11,431 bases of DNA from VRUB01 sp046758085 (GTDB lineage: Bacteria > Pseudomonadota > Gammaproteobacteria > Acidiferrobacterales > SPGG2): positions 1-11,431 of the forward strand of contig JBHHZP010000117.1 of assembly GCA_046758085.1 (NCBI GenBank), written 5' to 3'. Below, one piece after another: positions 1-7,056 of the stretch (the first letter of the stretch is position 1; each line of letters opens with the position of its first letter). Both the position numbers and the translations under genes were made by a program. The notes under the pieces were generated by a model that was not told the origin of the DNA, did no database searches, and worked only from the letters and a program-made list of their open reading frames with translations.

Positions 1-2
1 GG

Positions 3-2693
3 GAGGTGCTGGAGCTTCTCGAGACGCAGCCAGACACAGGGCTCGACACCTTCGAAATTGGGCATCGTCAGGAGCGGTTCGGGCCGAACGTGCTGACGCA
101 GAAAAAAGAGCAAGGCCCATTGATGCAATTCTTGCTCCAGATTCACCAGCCACTGGTCTATATCCTGCTGGCCGCGACCCTGATCACGGCGCTGCTGCAG
201 GAATGGGTGGACTCGGCCGTGATCTTTGGCGTCGTGCTCGTGAACGCCGTCATCGGCTTCCTGCAAGAGGCCAAGGCGCTCGAGGCGATCGAGGCCTTAG
301 CACGGACCATGACCAGTGAGGCCACCGTGCTGCGGGCGGGAGAAAAGAAAAGGGTTCCGGCATCGGAGTTGGTGCCCGGCGACATCGTGCTGTTGCAGTC
401 GGGTGACAAGGTGCCGGCCGACCTGCGCCTGATTCGTACCCGCGAGCTGCAAATCGATGAGTCGGCGCTGACCGGCGAGTCGATCCCGGTGGAAAAACGC
501 ACAGAGACACTCGGTCGCGACACGATATTGGCCGACCGCAGGAACATGGTCTACTCATCAACGCTTGTGACCTATGGGACGGGCACGGGCGTTGTTACGG
601 CTATCGGTGACGGCACGGAAATCGGACGGATCTCGGAACTGGTTTCGTCGGCAGAGGTGCTTGTTACCCCTCTGACTCGGAAGATCGCGCACTTCAGTGG
701 CATTCTCTTGTACGTCATCCTTGGCATGGCGGCCTTGACCTTCGTGGTTGGCATGCTGCGCGGCGAATCCTGGTTCGACATGTTCATGGCCGCTGTAGCG
801 CTGGCGGTCGGCGCGATCCCGGAAGGGCTGCCGGCGGCCGTCACCATCACGCTGGCCATCGGGGTCGCGAAGATGGCCAGGCGTCACGCCATCATCCGCA
901 AGCTACCTGCCGTGGAGACGCTCGGCAGCACGACGATCATCTGTTCGGACAAGACCGGGACGCTCACGCAGAACCAGATGACCGTGCAGCAAGTCATGGC
1001 CGGAAACGAAATCTTCGGTGTCTCCGGAGCAGGGTACGTGCCGCAAGGAACATTCGAGCGCGCGGGTGAACCAGTGGACCCAAGCAAGAGCCGGGCGCTG
1101 CTTGAATGCCTACGGGCGGGACTGCTTTGCAACGACTCTAGATTATCGCAAACGGAGAATTGCTGGCGCGTCGTGGGTGATCCAACGGAGGGCGCGCTGA
1201 TCGCTTCCGCCGCCAAGGTCGGGCTTACCTCGGAGCAGGTCTCAATGGAGCTCCCCCGCGTCGACACGGTTCCGTTCGAGTCGCAACACCAGTACATGGC
1301 TACCCTGCACAGTGGCGGACCGGGTCAGGCGCGTCTTGTCTATGTCAAAGGCTCGGTGGAGCGCATCTTGCCGCGGTGCACGGCTGCCTTGAACGCGGCC
1401 GCCGAGCCAGTTGAGCTGTATGTCAAGGAGATCAAGGAGCTTGCGGAAGAAATGGCGGCAACAGGGCTGCGGGTGCTGTCCTTCGCGCGCCGTCAACTTC
1501 CCCCGGACTCGGGCACGATCACACATGCGGATGTCGCGGTCGGTCTGACCTTCCTGGGCCTGCAGGGCATGATCGATCCGCCGCGCCCGGAAGCTGCTAA
1601 AGCGGTACGCATGTGCCAGGGCGCCGGCATCCGGGTGAAGATGATCACCGGGGACCATGCCGGCACGGCAGTCGCCATCGCCCGCAAGCTGGGACTCGAT
1701 AATGACAGTGAACCGGCCGGCATCACCGGACAGGCCATCGATCGGCTTTCCGATGCCGAGCTCACCGATAAGGCCGAGCACACGGCAGTCTTCGCACGCG
1801 TCGTTCCCGAGCAGAAGCTGCGCTTGGTGGAGGCGCTGCAGGCGCAAGGACATGTCGTAGCCATGACCGGTGACGGGGTCAACGATGCGCCGGCCTTGCG
1901 CCGCGCCGACATTGGCATTGCCATGGGCATCGCCGGCACAGAGGTTGCGAAGGAGGCCGCCGATATGGTGCTGGCGGACGATAATTTTTCGTCTATCGAG
2001 GCCGCCGTCGAAGAAGGCCGTGGCGTGTTCGACAATCTCATCAAGTTCATCACCTGGACATTGCCGACCAATATCGGCGAGGGCCTGGTCATCATGGCCG
2101 CGGTATTTGCCGGTGTCACGCTTCCTATCTTGCCGGTACAGATCCTGTGGATCAACATGACCACTGCCGTGCTGATGGGGCTGATGCTCGCGTTCGAGCC
2201 GAAGGAGGTCGGTATCATGGAGCGGCCTCCACGCAACCCACGCACACCGATTCTCTCCGGGGTGTTGGTGTTCCGGATATGGCTGGTGGGTGTGCTCCTG
2301 CTCGCGGGCGCGTTCGGCCTGTTCGAGTGGGAACTGAGCAAGGGCACGAGCGATGAGGTCGCGCGGACCGTGGCGGTCAACGTGTTCGTGATGGGAGAGC
2401 TTTTCTATCTCTTCAACTGCCGTTCGCTCACGCGTTCCATGTTCGTGCTCGGTGTGTTCAGCAACCACTGGCTGCTCGCCGGCGTCGGCCTCATGGCTGT
2501 GCTGCAAGTACTTTTTACTTATGCGCCGGCCATGAACCGGATGTTTCAGAGCGCCCCCATCGACCTCGTTTCCTGGGCCTGGATCGTCGCTGTGGGGGTC
2601 GTCATCTATGGTGTGGTTGGCGTCGAAAAGTGGCTGCAACGCCGTTATGCTACGAGAGCTGGTAACGTGCAAACATCAACCATTGCCAAGTAA
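3..2693 (+). CDS. P-type cation-transporting ATPase (P2 / Ca2+-ATPase-like), 5' end cut by window edge
   Basis: Inner-membrane ion pump driven by ATP through a phospho-aspartate intermediate. Numbering is from the in-frame GTG at 6, but the frame is open to the window edge (a Glu codon at 3-5). The first residues match the interior of the usual cation-ATPase N domain, so about 10-20 residues probably lie upstream and GTG 6 is not the real start. Visible motifs: actuator TGES (156-159), M4 PEGLP (272-276), phosphorylation site DKTGT with D315, nucleotide-domain KGS (K448), TGD-type P-domain motif near 550, and hinge GDGVNDAP with D623/D627. Six C-terminal membrane segments follow. In M5, N689 and E692 are kept. 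In M6 the motif reads WINMTTAV, with Ala721 where SERCA-type Ca2+ pumps carry Asp. There is no heavy-metal CPC motif, so it is not a Cu/Zn pump. The family is secure; the ion (Ca2+, Mn2+, Na+, K+) is not. It converges on the antiporter gene with a 53-base gap. Confidence 0.95.
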   Translation, partial: EVLELLETQPDTGLDTFEIGHRQERFGPNVLTQKKEQGPLMQFLLQIHQPLVYILLAATLITALLQEWVDSAVIFGVVLVNAVIGFLQEAKALEAIEALARTMTSEATVLRAGEKKRVPASELVPGDIVLLQSGDKVPADLRLIRTRELQIDESALTGESIPVEKRTETLGRDTILADRRNMVYSSTLVTYGTGTGVVTAIGDGTEIGRISELVSSAEVLVTPLTRKIAHFSGILLYVILGMAALTFVVGMLRGESWFDMFMAAVALAVGAIPEGLPAAVTITLAIGVAKMARRHAIIRKLPAVETLGSTTIICSDKTGTLTQNQMTVQQVMAGNEIFGVSGAGYVPQGTFERAGEPVDPSKSRALLECLRAGLLCNDSRLSQTENCWRVVGDPTEGALIASAAKVGLTSEQVSMELPRVDTVPFESQHQYMATLHSGGPGQARLVYVKGSVERILPRCTAALNAAAEPVELYVKEIKELAEEMAATGLRVLSFARRQLPPDSGTITHADVAVGLTFLGLQGMIDPPRPEAAKAVRMCQGAGIRVKMITGDHAGTAVAIARKLGLDNDSEPAGITGQAIDRLSDAELTDKAEHTAVFARVVPEQKLRLVEALQAQGHVVAMTGDGVNDAPALRRADIGIAMGIAGTEVAKEAADMVLADDNFSSIEAAVEEGRGVFDNLIKFITWTLPTNIGEGLVIMAAVFAGVTLPILPVQILWINMTTAVLMGLMLAFEPKEVGIMERPPRNPRTPILSGVLVFRIWLVGVLLLAGAFGLFEWELSKGTSDEVARTVAVNVFVMGELFYLFNCRSLTRSMFVLGVFSNHWLLAGVGLMAVLQVLFTYAPAMNRMFQSAPIDLVSWAWIVAVGVVIYGVVGVEKWLQRRYATRAGNVQTSTIAK

Positions 2694-2746
2694 ATTGGGT
2701 GGTGTATTTCGAAATCGAGAATCCCCACCGCCGGGGCGCCACAGCA

Positions 2747-4429
2747 TTAATGCGCCTTGATAACTGCGTCACCGGTAAGGGCGCTTACTCTTTGATCGTG
2801 GCCCATCAGCAGATCTAGCGCCTGGTCGGCCGCATCCGTGTACGGTTGCAGTACCAGATCGGTGCCGGCCGCCACCAGCATCTGAGCGTCGTAGTCGGTG
2901 TGGGCGGCCAGGGCTACGCGCCCGCGGTAGCCGTGCCGGCGCAGCGCCTGCAGCAGAGCCAGGTTGACGTCCCGATCAGGCACGCTGCTCACCACCCAGG
3001 GTGCGTGGTCGAGGGGCAGGGTGCCGGGCAGTTCCTGATCTTCGCCATCGCCATAGCGAGCGGGGATTCCCTCGGCACGGCACCGGCGTACGCGGTCGGG
3101 GTCAAAGTCTACGCCCAGGACCCCAAGCCCGCGCTGATGCAGCACAGTTGCCATGCGAGCACCGTAGCGCCCTAAGCCGAACAGGATCACATCCACATCC
3201 TGCCCGGTGCGCCCGCTCTCTTGAGCCTGCTCGTGGGGCGCCAGGCGCCGTTCGAAGACTGCCAACCAGGTTGCTAACTGCTCATACAACTGGTGTGAAT
3301 AGCCGATCCAGTAGCTGGAAAGAGTAATCGTGACGAGTGCGACCAGGGTCATCAAGGTCACGGTTCCGGCATTGAGGTGACCGACGCTCAGGCCCATGGC
3401 GGCCAGGATCAACGAGAACTCGCTGATCTGGCCCATGCTGAGCGCCGTCAAGCCCAACGTGCGCTTGCGGTAGCCGGCGATGCCCAACAGCATCGCGATA
3501 ATCAATGGCTTGATCAGGAGCACGAAAGCGGAGAGCGCCAGCGCAATCCCGATTTGCCCCACGAGCAGATCGGCATTCAGCTGTGCGCCCAGATCGATAA
3601 AGAAAAACAGCAACAAAAAGTCGCGCAGGACCGTCAGGCGAGCGCCGATGGCCTCGCGATAAGTGGTGGAGGCAATCGATACGCCCGCCACGAAGGCGCC
3701 TACTTCTTTGCTGAAGCCCAGCGCATCGCCGGCGGCGGCCAGTGCCACCGCCCAGGCGATGGCGGCCAGCACGAGCAGCTCTTGCGAGTGCGCCAGCCAG
3801 TGCAGCAGGCGCGGCAGCACATAGCGCATGATCACGGCCACGGCCACCAGAAAAGCGGCGCCCTTGAGTGGCGTCAGTACCATGTCGCGGGCGAGCGCGC
3901 CCGCCGCCTCGGCGCCAAACGCCGTCAGCAGGATCATCGCCAACACCACGACCAGGTCCTGCACGATGAGGATGCCGAGCGCGATGCGCCCGTGCAGGGC
4001 ATCGATCTCGCGCTTGTCCGAGAGCAGCTTGATGATGATGACGGTGCTGGAAAATGCCAGACCCAGCCCCACATAAAGCGCTGCTGTAGACGACAGGCCC
4101 AACAGCACCGCCAGCGCGTAGCCGAGAACAGTAGTGATCGCCACCTGCACCAGACCGATGAGGAGCACGATCAGGCCCATGCTGCGAATCAGGTGCAGGT
4201 CCAGCTTCAGGCCGACCACGAACAGCAGCAACGCGATTCCCATCTGCGCCAGTAGGTCCACCTGGTCGGCGGCGGTAACCCAGCCGAATCCCGCTGGCCC
4301 CACCAGGATGCCGACGGCGATGAACGCCACGATCAGCGGCTGGCGCAGAAACATGCCGAGCGCGCCACCAACGGCGGCAACACCCAGCAGTGCCGCGATC
4401 TCGTAGAACACGTTGGTAAAGGGTGTCAT
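2747..4429 (-). CDS. CPA2 family monovalent cation:proton antiporter (KefB/YbaL-like) with C-terminal TrkA-N domain
   Basis: Predicted inner-membrane K+ or Na+/H+ exchanger of 560 residues. Residues 1-380 form the Na+/H+ exchanger domain: about a dozen hydrophobic segments, an N-terminal motif around PLIVAFIAVGILVGP (31-45), and the Gln157-Asp158 pair expected at the ion-binding helix. Residues 411-545 look like a Rossmann TrkA-N/RCK nucleotide-binding domain, with GLGRYG at 418-423 and acidic residues D441/D443 after the second strand, as for NAD(H) or adenine-nucleotide gating. No clear RCK-C domain follows. The ATG at 4429 is chosen because the protein then begins just ahead of the first membrane helix. 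The open frame runs on to a TTG at 4549, but those 40 extra residues are polar, Cys-rich and unlike the family. No strong Shine-Dalgarno is visible before 4429, which leaves the start slightly uncertain. A KefF-type regulatory partner is absent. It may help pH or K+ homeostasis alongside the convergent P-type ATPase (inference). Confidence 0.93.
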   Translation of the reverse strand: MTPFTNVFYEIAALLGVAAVGGALGMFLRQPLIVAFIAVGILVGPAGFGWVTAADQVDLLAQMGIALLLFVVGLKLDLHLIRSMGLIVLLIGLVQVAITTVLGYALAVLLGLSSTAALYVGLGLAFSSTVIIIKLLSDKREIDALHGRIALGILIVQDLVVVLAMILLTAFGAEAAGALARDMVLTPLKGAAFLVAVAVIMRYVLPRLLHWLAHSQELLVLAAIAWAVALAAAGDALGFSKEVGAFVAGVSIASTTYREAIGARLTVLRDFLLLFFFIDLGAQLNADLLVGQIGIALALSAFVLLIKPLIIAMLLGIAGYRKRTLGLTALSMGQISEFSLILAAMGLSVGHLNAGTVTLMTLVALVTITLSSYWIGYSHQLYEQLATWLAVFERRLAPHEQAQESGRTGQDVDVILFGLGRYGARMATVLHQRGLGVLGVDFDPDRVRRCRAEGIPARYGDGEDQELPGTLPLDHAPWVVSSVPDRDVNLALLQALRRHGYRGRVALAAHTDYDAQMLVAAGTDLVLQPYTDAADQALDLLMGHDQRVSALTGDAVIKAH

Positions 4430-4532
4430 GTGTTCTATCAACGGGCATCGACGCTTTGAACACAGTGACGCCGAGCATGAGTCGTTCACGTTTCCAATGC
4501 AACCCCGGTATTCGCCAGTGTTGAACTCACGG

Positions 4533-4542
4533 GTTGCGCAAC
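4533..4542. promoter_or_regulatory. Perfect 10-bp palindrome, possible operator
   Basis: GTTGCGCAAC is exactly self-complementary and sits in the divergent spacer, 104 bases upstream of the antiporter start codon. It could be a dimeric repressor site. Short palindromes of this kind also arise by chance in GC-rich DNA, and no regulator family is recognised. Confidence 0.2.
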
Positions 4543-4731
4543 GCACCAAACGCTCGACCAGTCGTTATTTATCACATTCACGCGCGCAGTGCGTGGCGGC
4601 CGAGTAGTCGTCGGCTGTGCCGGGGACATGCTGAATGGGATAAACTTCCGCCGCATGTGGGAACCGTATTAGAAACGCAAAGGCGGGTTATTGTGAGTGT
4701 ATTTTTGGTTGCCGGAAGACCGCCTGCCTTC

Positions 4732-4755
4732 GGGAGCCCGCGCTCCCCACGCGGG
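4732..4755 (+). promoter_or_regulatory. Two overlapping, mutually exclusive hairpins in the leader of the DedA/PAP2/LssY gene
   Basis: GGGAGC (4732-4737) pairs with GCTCCC (4742-4747) around the loop CCGC. CCCGCG (4737-4742) pairs with CGCGGG (4750-4755) around a 7-base loop. Because they share 4737 and 4742-4747, only one can form at a time. They end 31 bases before the preferred GTG start. If the RNA starts upstream this could be a switchable leader; chance in GC-rich sequence is the alternative. If translation really began at the GTG at 4697, this stretch would be coding. Confidence 0.25.
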
Positions 4756-4786
4756 TACGGCGTGCGCCGCTGAAGGTCGCTGCCCC

Positions 4787-7009
4787 GTGGACGCCATACC
4801 CCTGCAGGGATTCATCGACTGGGTCGGGCACCATGGCGCCTGGGCTGGCGCGTTCATTTTCCTGATCACGCTGGCCGGGTCGCTCGTGGTGGTCGGCATG
4901 TTTATTCACACGGGCCTGCTGCTGTTCGGCGCCGGCGCGTTGGTGGCTGCGGGGGCGCTGGATCTAGGCACTACTCTGGGCCTGGCGTTCGCGGGGACGG
5001 TGAGCGGCGACGCCCTGAGCTTCTGGATCGGCCATCATTTCCAGGACCGCCTGCGTTACGTTTGGCCGTTTCGCCGGCACCCGGAGTGGCTGCTGCGAGG
5101 TGAAACCTTCTTTCGGCGCCACGCGGGCAAGAGCACGCTGCTTGGCCGTTTCGTCGGTCCCGTTGTCCCGGCGACCGCGGGCATGATGGGGCTGCCACCG
5201 CTGCGCTTCTTTGTCGTCGACGTGCCGGCAGCATTGCTGTGGGTCGCGGCTTTTATCCTGCCGGGGATGGTGCTTGCGGCCTCGCTGGAACTCGCGGCGG
5301 ACGTGGCGCCCCGGCTGTTGGTGCTGCTCGCGCTGGTTGTGGGCTTGCTGTGGCTGACGTTCTGGTTGGTGCGACGCCTGTTCGCGCTGCTTCAGCCCCG
5401 CGCCGCCGCCATGCTTGACTGCGTGCTCGCATGGAGCCGGGGCCGGCGCATCGTCGGTTGGCTCACGGCCGCGCTCACCGATCTGCGACAGCCCGAGTCG
5501 CGCGGGCTACTGACACTCGGTGTTGTGCTGCTGGTTGCCGCCGCCGCCTTCTTCGCCATCCTTGAGGGCGTGGCCACCGGGAATTCCCTGGTACGCATCG
5601 ACAGTGCCGTGTACCACATCATGCAAGGGCTGCGCACCCCTTGGGGTGACCGCGCCATGGTTGCGGTGACCAACCTTGGGGATACGGCCGTGATCTGGAC
5701 CGTGGTGACGATGGTGCTCGCATGGTTGCTCTGGCGGCGCTGCTGGGGTGCGGCCGCGCATTGGCTGGCTACGGGGGTCTTCGGGGGGTTGCTCACATGG
5801 ACGCTCAAAACCGTCTTGAAGATCCCGCGCCCGCTGACAGGCTATCAGGACGGCCTGTCGGCCTATGCGTTCCCCAGCGGGCATGCCACCATGAGCATGG
5901 CTGTCTACGGTTTTCTCGCAGTGCTGATCGCCCGTGAGCTGCCACCGGCGCAGCGCCGGTGGCCGTACTCGGTGGCCGGACTCTTGATCGTAAGTATCGC
6001 CTTCTCACGGCTGTATCTCGGTGTGCACTGGTTGTCGGACGTGCTGGGTGGCTTGAGCTTCGCGCTGGCGTGGGTGGCGTTGCTGGGCATCGCTTACGGC
6101 CGCCGCGTTCTCACCAGACTGCCACTGTCAGGTCTGCTGCTTACGGGGCTGGGCGGCCTGTTCATCGCGGGAAGCTGGCAGCTTTATCATCAGTACTCGG
6201 GCGATCTCGCGCGTTATGCCCCGCGCCATCATGTACGCTCGATGCAGACCGCCAGCTGGTGGGAACGCGAATGGCGTTTGCTCCCGGCTTATCGTGCCGA
6301 CCTCGGGGGCGGATTCGAGCAACCGTTCACCGTGCAATGGGCGGGCGGCCTCGATCGGCTGCGCGCGCAGCTGCACGCCCAGGGGTGGCGGGCGCCGACC
6401 CAGGTCAGTCTGGCCAATTCTCTGCACTGGTTCGCGGCGGACACAAAACTGGCGGACCTTCCTGTGCTGCCGCAGGTTCACGACGGCCGCCACGAGTCCT
6501 TCTTGATGGTCTACACCATCGTGCACCGAGTGCGGATTCAAACCGGCGATGATGTTGCGGAAGCTCAGCTGGTCCTGCGCCTGTGGCCGGCCGATGCTAT
6601 ATTGACCGACAAGCAAACCTCACTGTGGGTGGGCTACGTCGCAATTCAACGGCGTGTGCGCATACCGCCTTTTTTGTGGGTACTCCGTACGGCGAACGAG
6701 CTCGATCAGCCGATTACGATGCTGCAGTCGTTGTTGAAGGGCGTTCACTGGAAGCGCGTATATCGCATGCCCGCGGAGAATCAGGCGGACATCCAGTGGA
6801 GTGGCGCCGTGCTCCTAATACAGGAGCCAATTGACTATCTTGCCCGAAAGTATGAGCTGAATAAGATATTGTCCGTCTTGAGCAACTCTGACGGCGCTGC
6901 CACACGTTTGACAACAGAACGAGCTTTCCTTCACTATCTTTCGACGCTCAAGAGCCCCAATCTGCAGGGAACCGATTGGAGGCCGCAGGGTGTGCCCAAG
7001 GCAGGATGA
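4787..7009 (+). CDS. DedA family / PAP2 phosphatase / LssY C-terminal domain fusion protein
   Basis: A 740-residue multi-domain membrane protein; numbering is from GTG 4787. Residues 10-205 are a DedA (SNARE-associated/VTT) domain with SGDALSFW (D75) and RFVGP (R121). Residues 245-455 are a PAP2 acid phosphatase domain with a full active-site set: K-x6-RP (KTVLKIPRP), PSGH, and SR-x5-H-x3-D (SRLYLGVHWLSD). Known PAP2 enzymes dephosphorylate lipid phosphates such as undecaprenyl pyrophosphate or phosphatidate. After two hydrophobic segments the remainder (about 490-740), which looks soluble, matches the LssY C-terminal domain, of unknown function, named after a Legionella secretion-associated gene. 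GTG 4787 is preferred because DedA/LssY proteins start shortly before the first helix and AAGG lies 10 bases upstream. The frame also contains a GTG at 4697, adding 30 polar, non-family residues. DedA proteins have been linked to flipping of undecaprenyl phosphate, so dephosphorylation and recycling could be coupled here (inference). Several normally conserved DedA residues appear altered. The gene lies 47 bases before the kinase gene. Confidence 0.88.
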   Translation: MDAIPLQGFIDWVGHHGAWAGAFIFLITLAGSLVVVGMFIHTGLLLFGAGALVAAGALDLGTTLGLAFAGTVSGDALSFWIGHHFQDRLRYVWPFRRHPEWLLRGETFFRRHAGKSTLLGRFVGPVVPATAGMMGLPPLRFFVVDVPAALLWVAAFILPGMVLAASLELAADVAPRLLVLLALVVGLLWLTFWLVRRLFALLQPRAAAMLDCVLAWSRGRRIVGWLTAALTDLRQPESRGLLTLGVVLLVAAAAFFAILEGVATGNSLVRIDSAVYHIMQGLRTPWGDRAMVAVTNLGDTAVIWTVVTMVLAWLLWRRCWGAAAHWLATGVFGGLLTWTLKTVLKIPRPLTGYQDGLSAYAFPSGHATMSMAVYGFLAVLIARELPPAQRRWPYSVAGLLIVSIAFSRLYLGVHWLSDVLGGLSFALAWVALLGIAYGRRVLTRLPLSGLLLTGLGGLFIAGSWQLYHQYSGDLARYAPRHHVRSMQTASWWEREWRLLPAYRADLGGGFEQPFTVQWAGGLDRLRAQLHAQGWRAPTQVSLANSLHWFAADTKLADLPVLPQVHDGRHESFLMVYTIVHRVRIQTGDDVAEAQLVLRLWPADAILTDKQTSLWVGYVAIQRRVRIPPFLWVLRTANELDQPITMLQSLLKGVHWKRVYRMPAENQADIQWSGAVLLIQEPIDYLARKYELNKILSVLSNSDGAATRLTTERAFLHYLSTLKSPNLQGTDWRPQGVPKAG

Positions 7010-7056
7010 TCCACACATCACTCATGCAGGTGCCACCCTAGGGCGCGGGTAATGGC

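Larger units (their letters stand above)
4430..4786. other. Divergent intergenic region between antiporter and DedA/PAP2/LssY genes
   Basis: These 357 bases separate two divergent gene starts and must hold promoters for both, but I see no convincing sigma-70 promoter. AT-rich tracts that could serve as -10 elements are the one around 4565-4578 (read on the minus strand) and TATTAG at 4667-4672 (plus strand). Neither has a good -35 at standard spacing. There is a perfect 10-base palindrome GTTGCGCAAC at 4533-4542. Two overlapping GC-rich hairpins lie at 4732-4755. Short open frames here have no recognisable content. Confidence 0.5.

Noticed and set aside
1242..2672. Long minus-strand open frame of 476 codons opposite the P-type ATPase
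   Set aside because: It lies wholly antisense to a clear ATPase with all motifs. Its translation is rich in His, Asp, Arg and Gln with no domain, the usual shadow of a GC-rich gene.
2694..2746. Terminator between the convergent ATPase and antiporter genes
   Set aside because: Only weak pairings (CCCC/GGGG, GGTGG/CCACC) and no T-run on either strand; not supportable as a terminator.
3377..4255. Plus-strand frame of 292 codons opposite the antiporter
   Set aside because: Its extreme Gln/His/Arg content and lack of any motif mark it as an antisense shadow of the membrane-protein gene.
4430..4549. 40-residue N-terminal extension of the antiporter from a TTG
   Set aside because: Cys-rich, polar, non-family sequence from a rare start codon. 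ATG 4429 fits the family.
4697..4786. Upstream GTG start for the DedA/PAP2/LssY protein
   Set aside because: The added 30 residues are polar and unlike the family N-terminus, and there is no good ribosome site. GTG 4787 gives a start just before the first helix.
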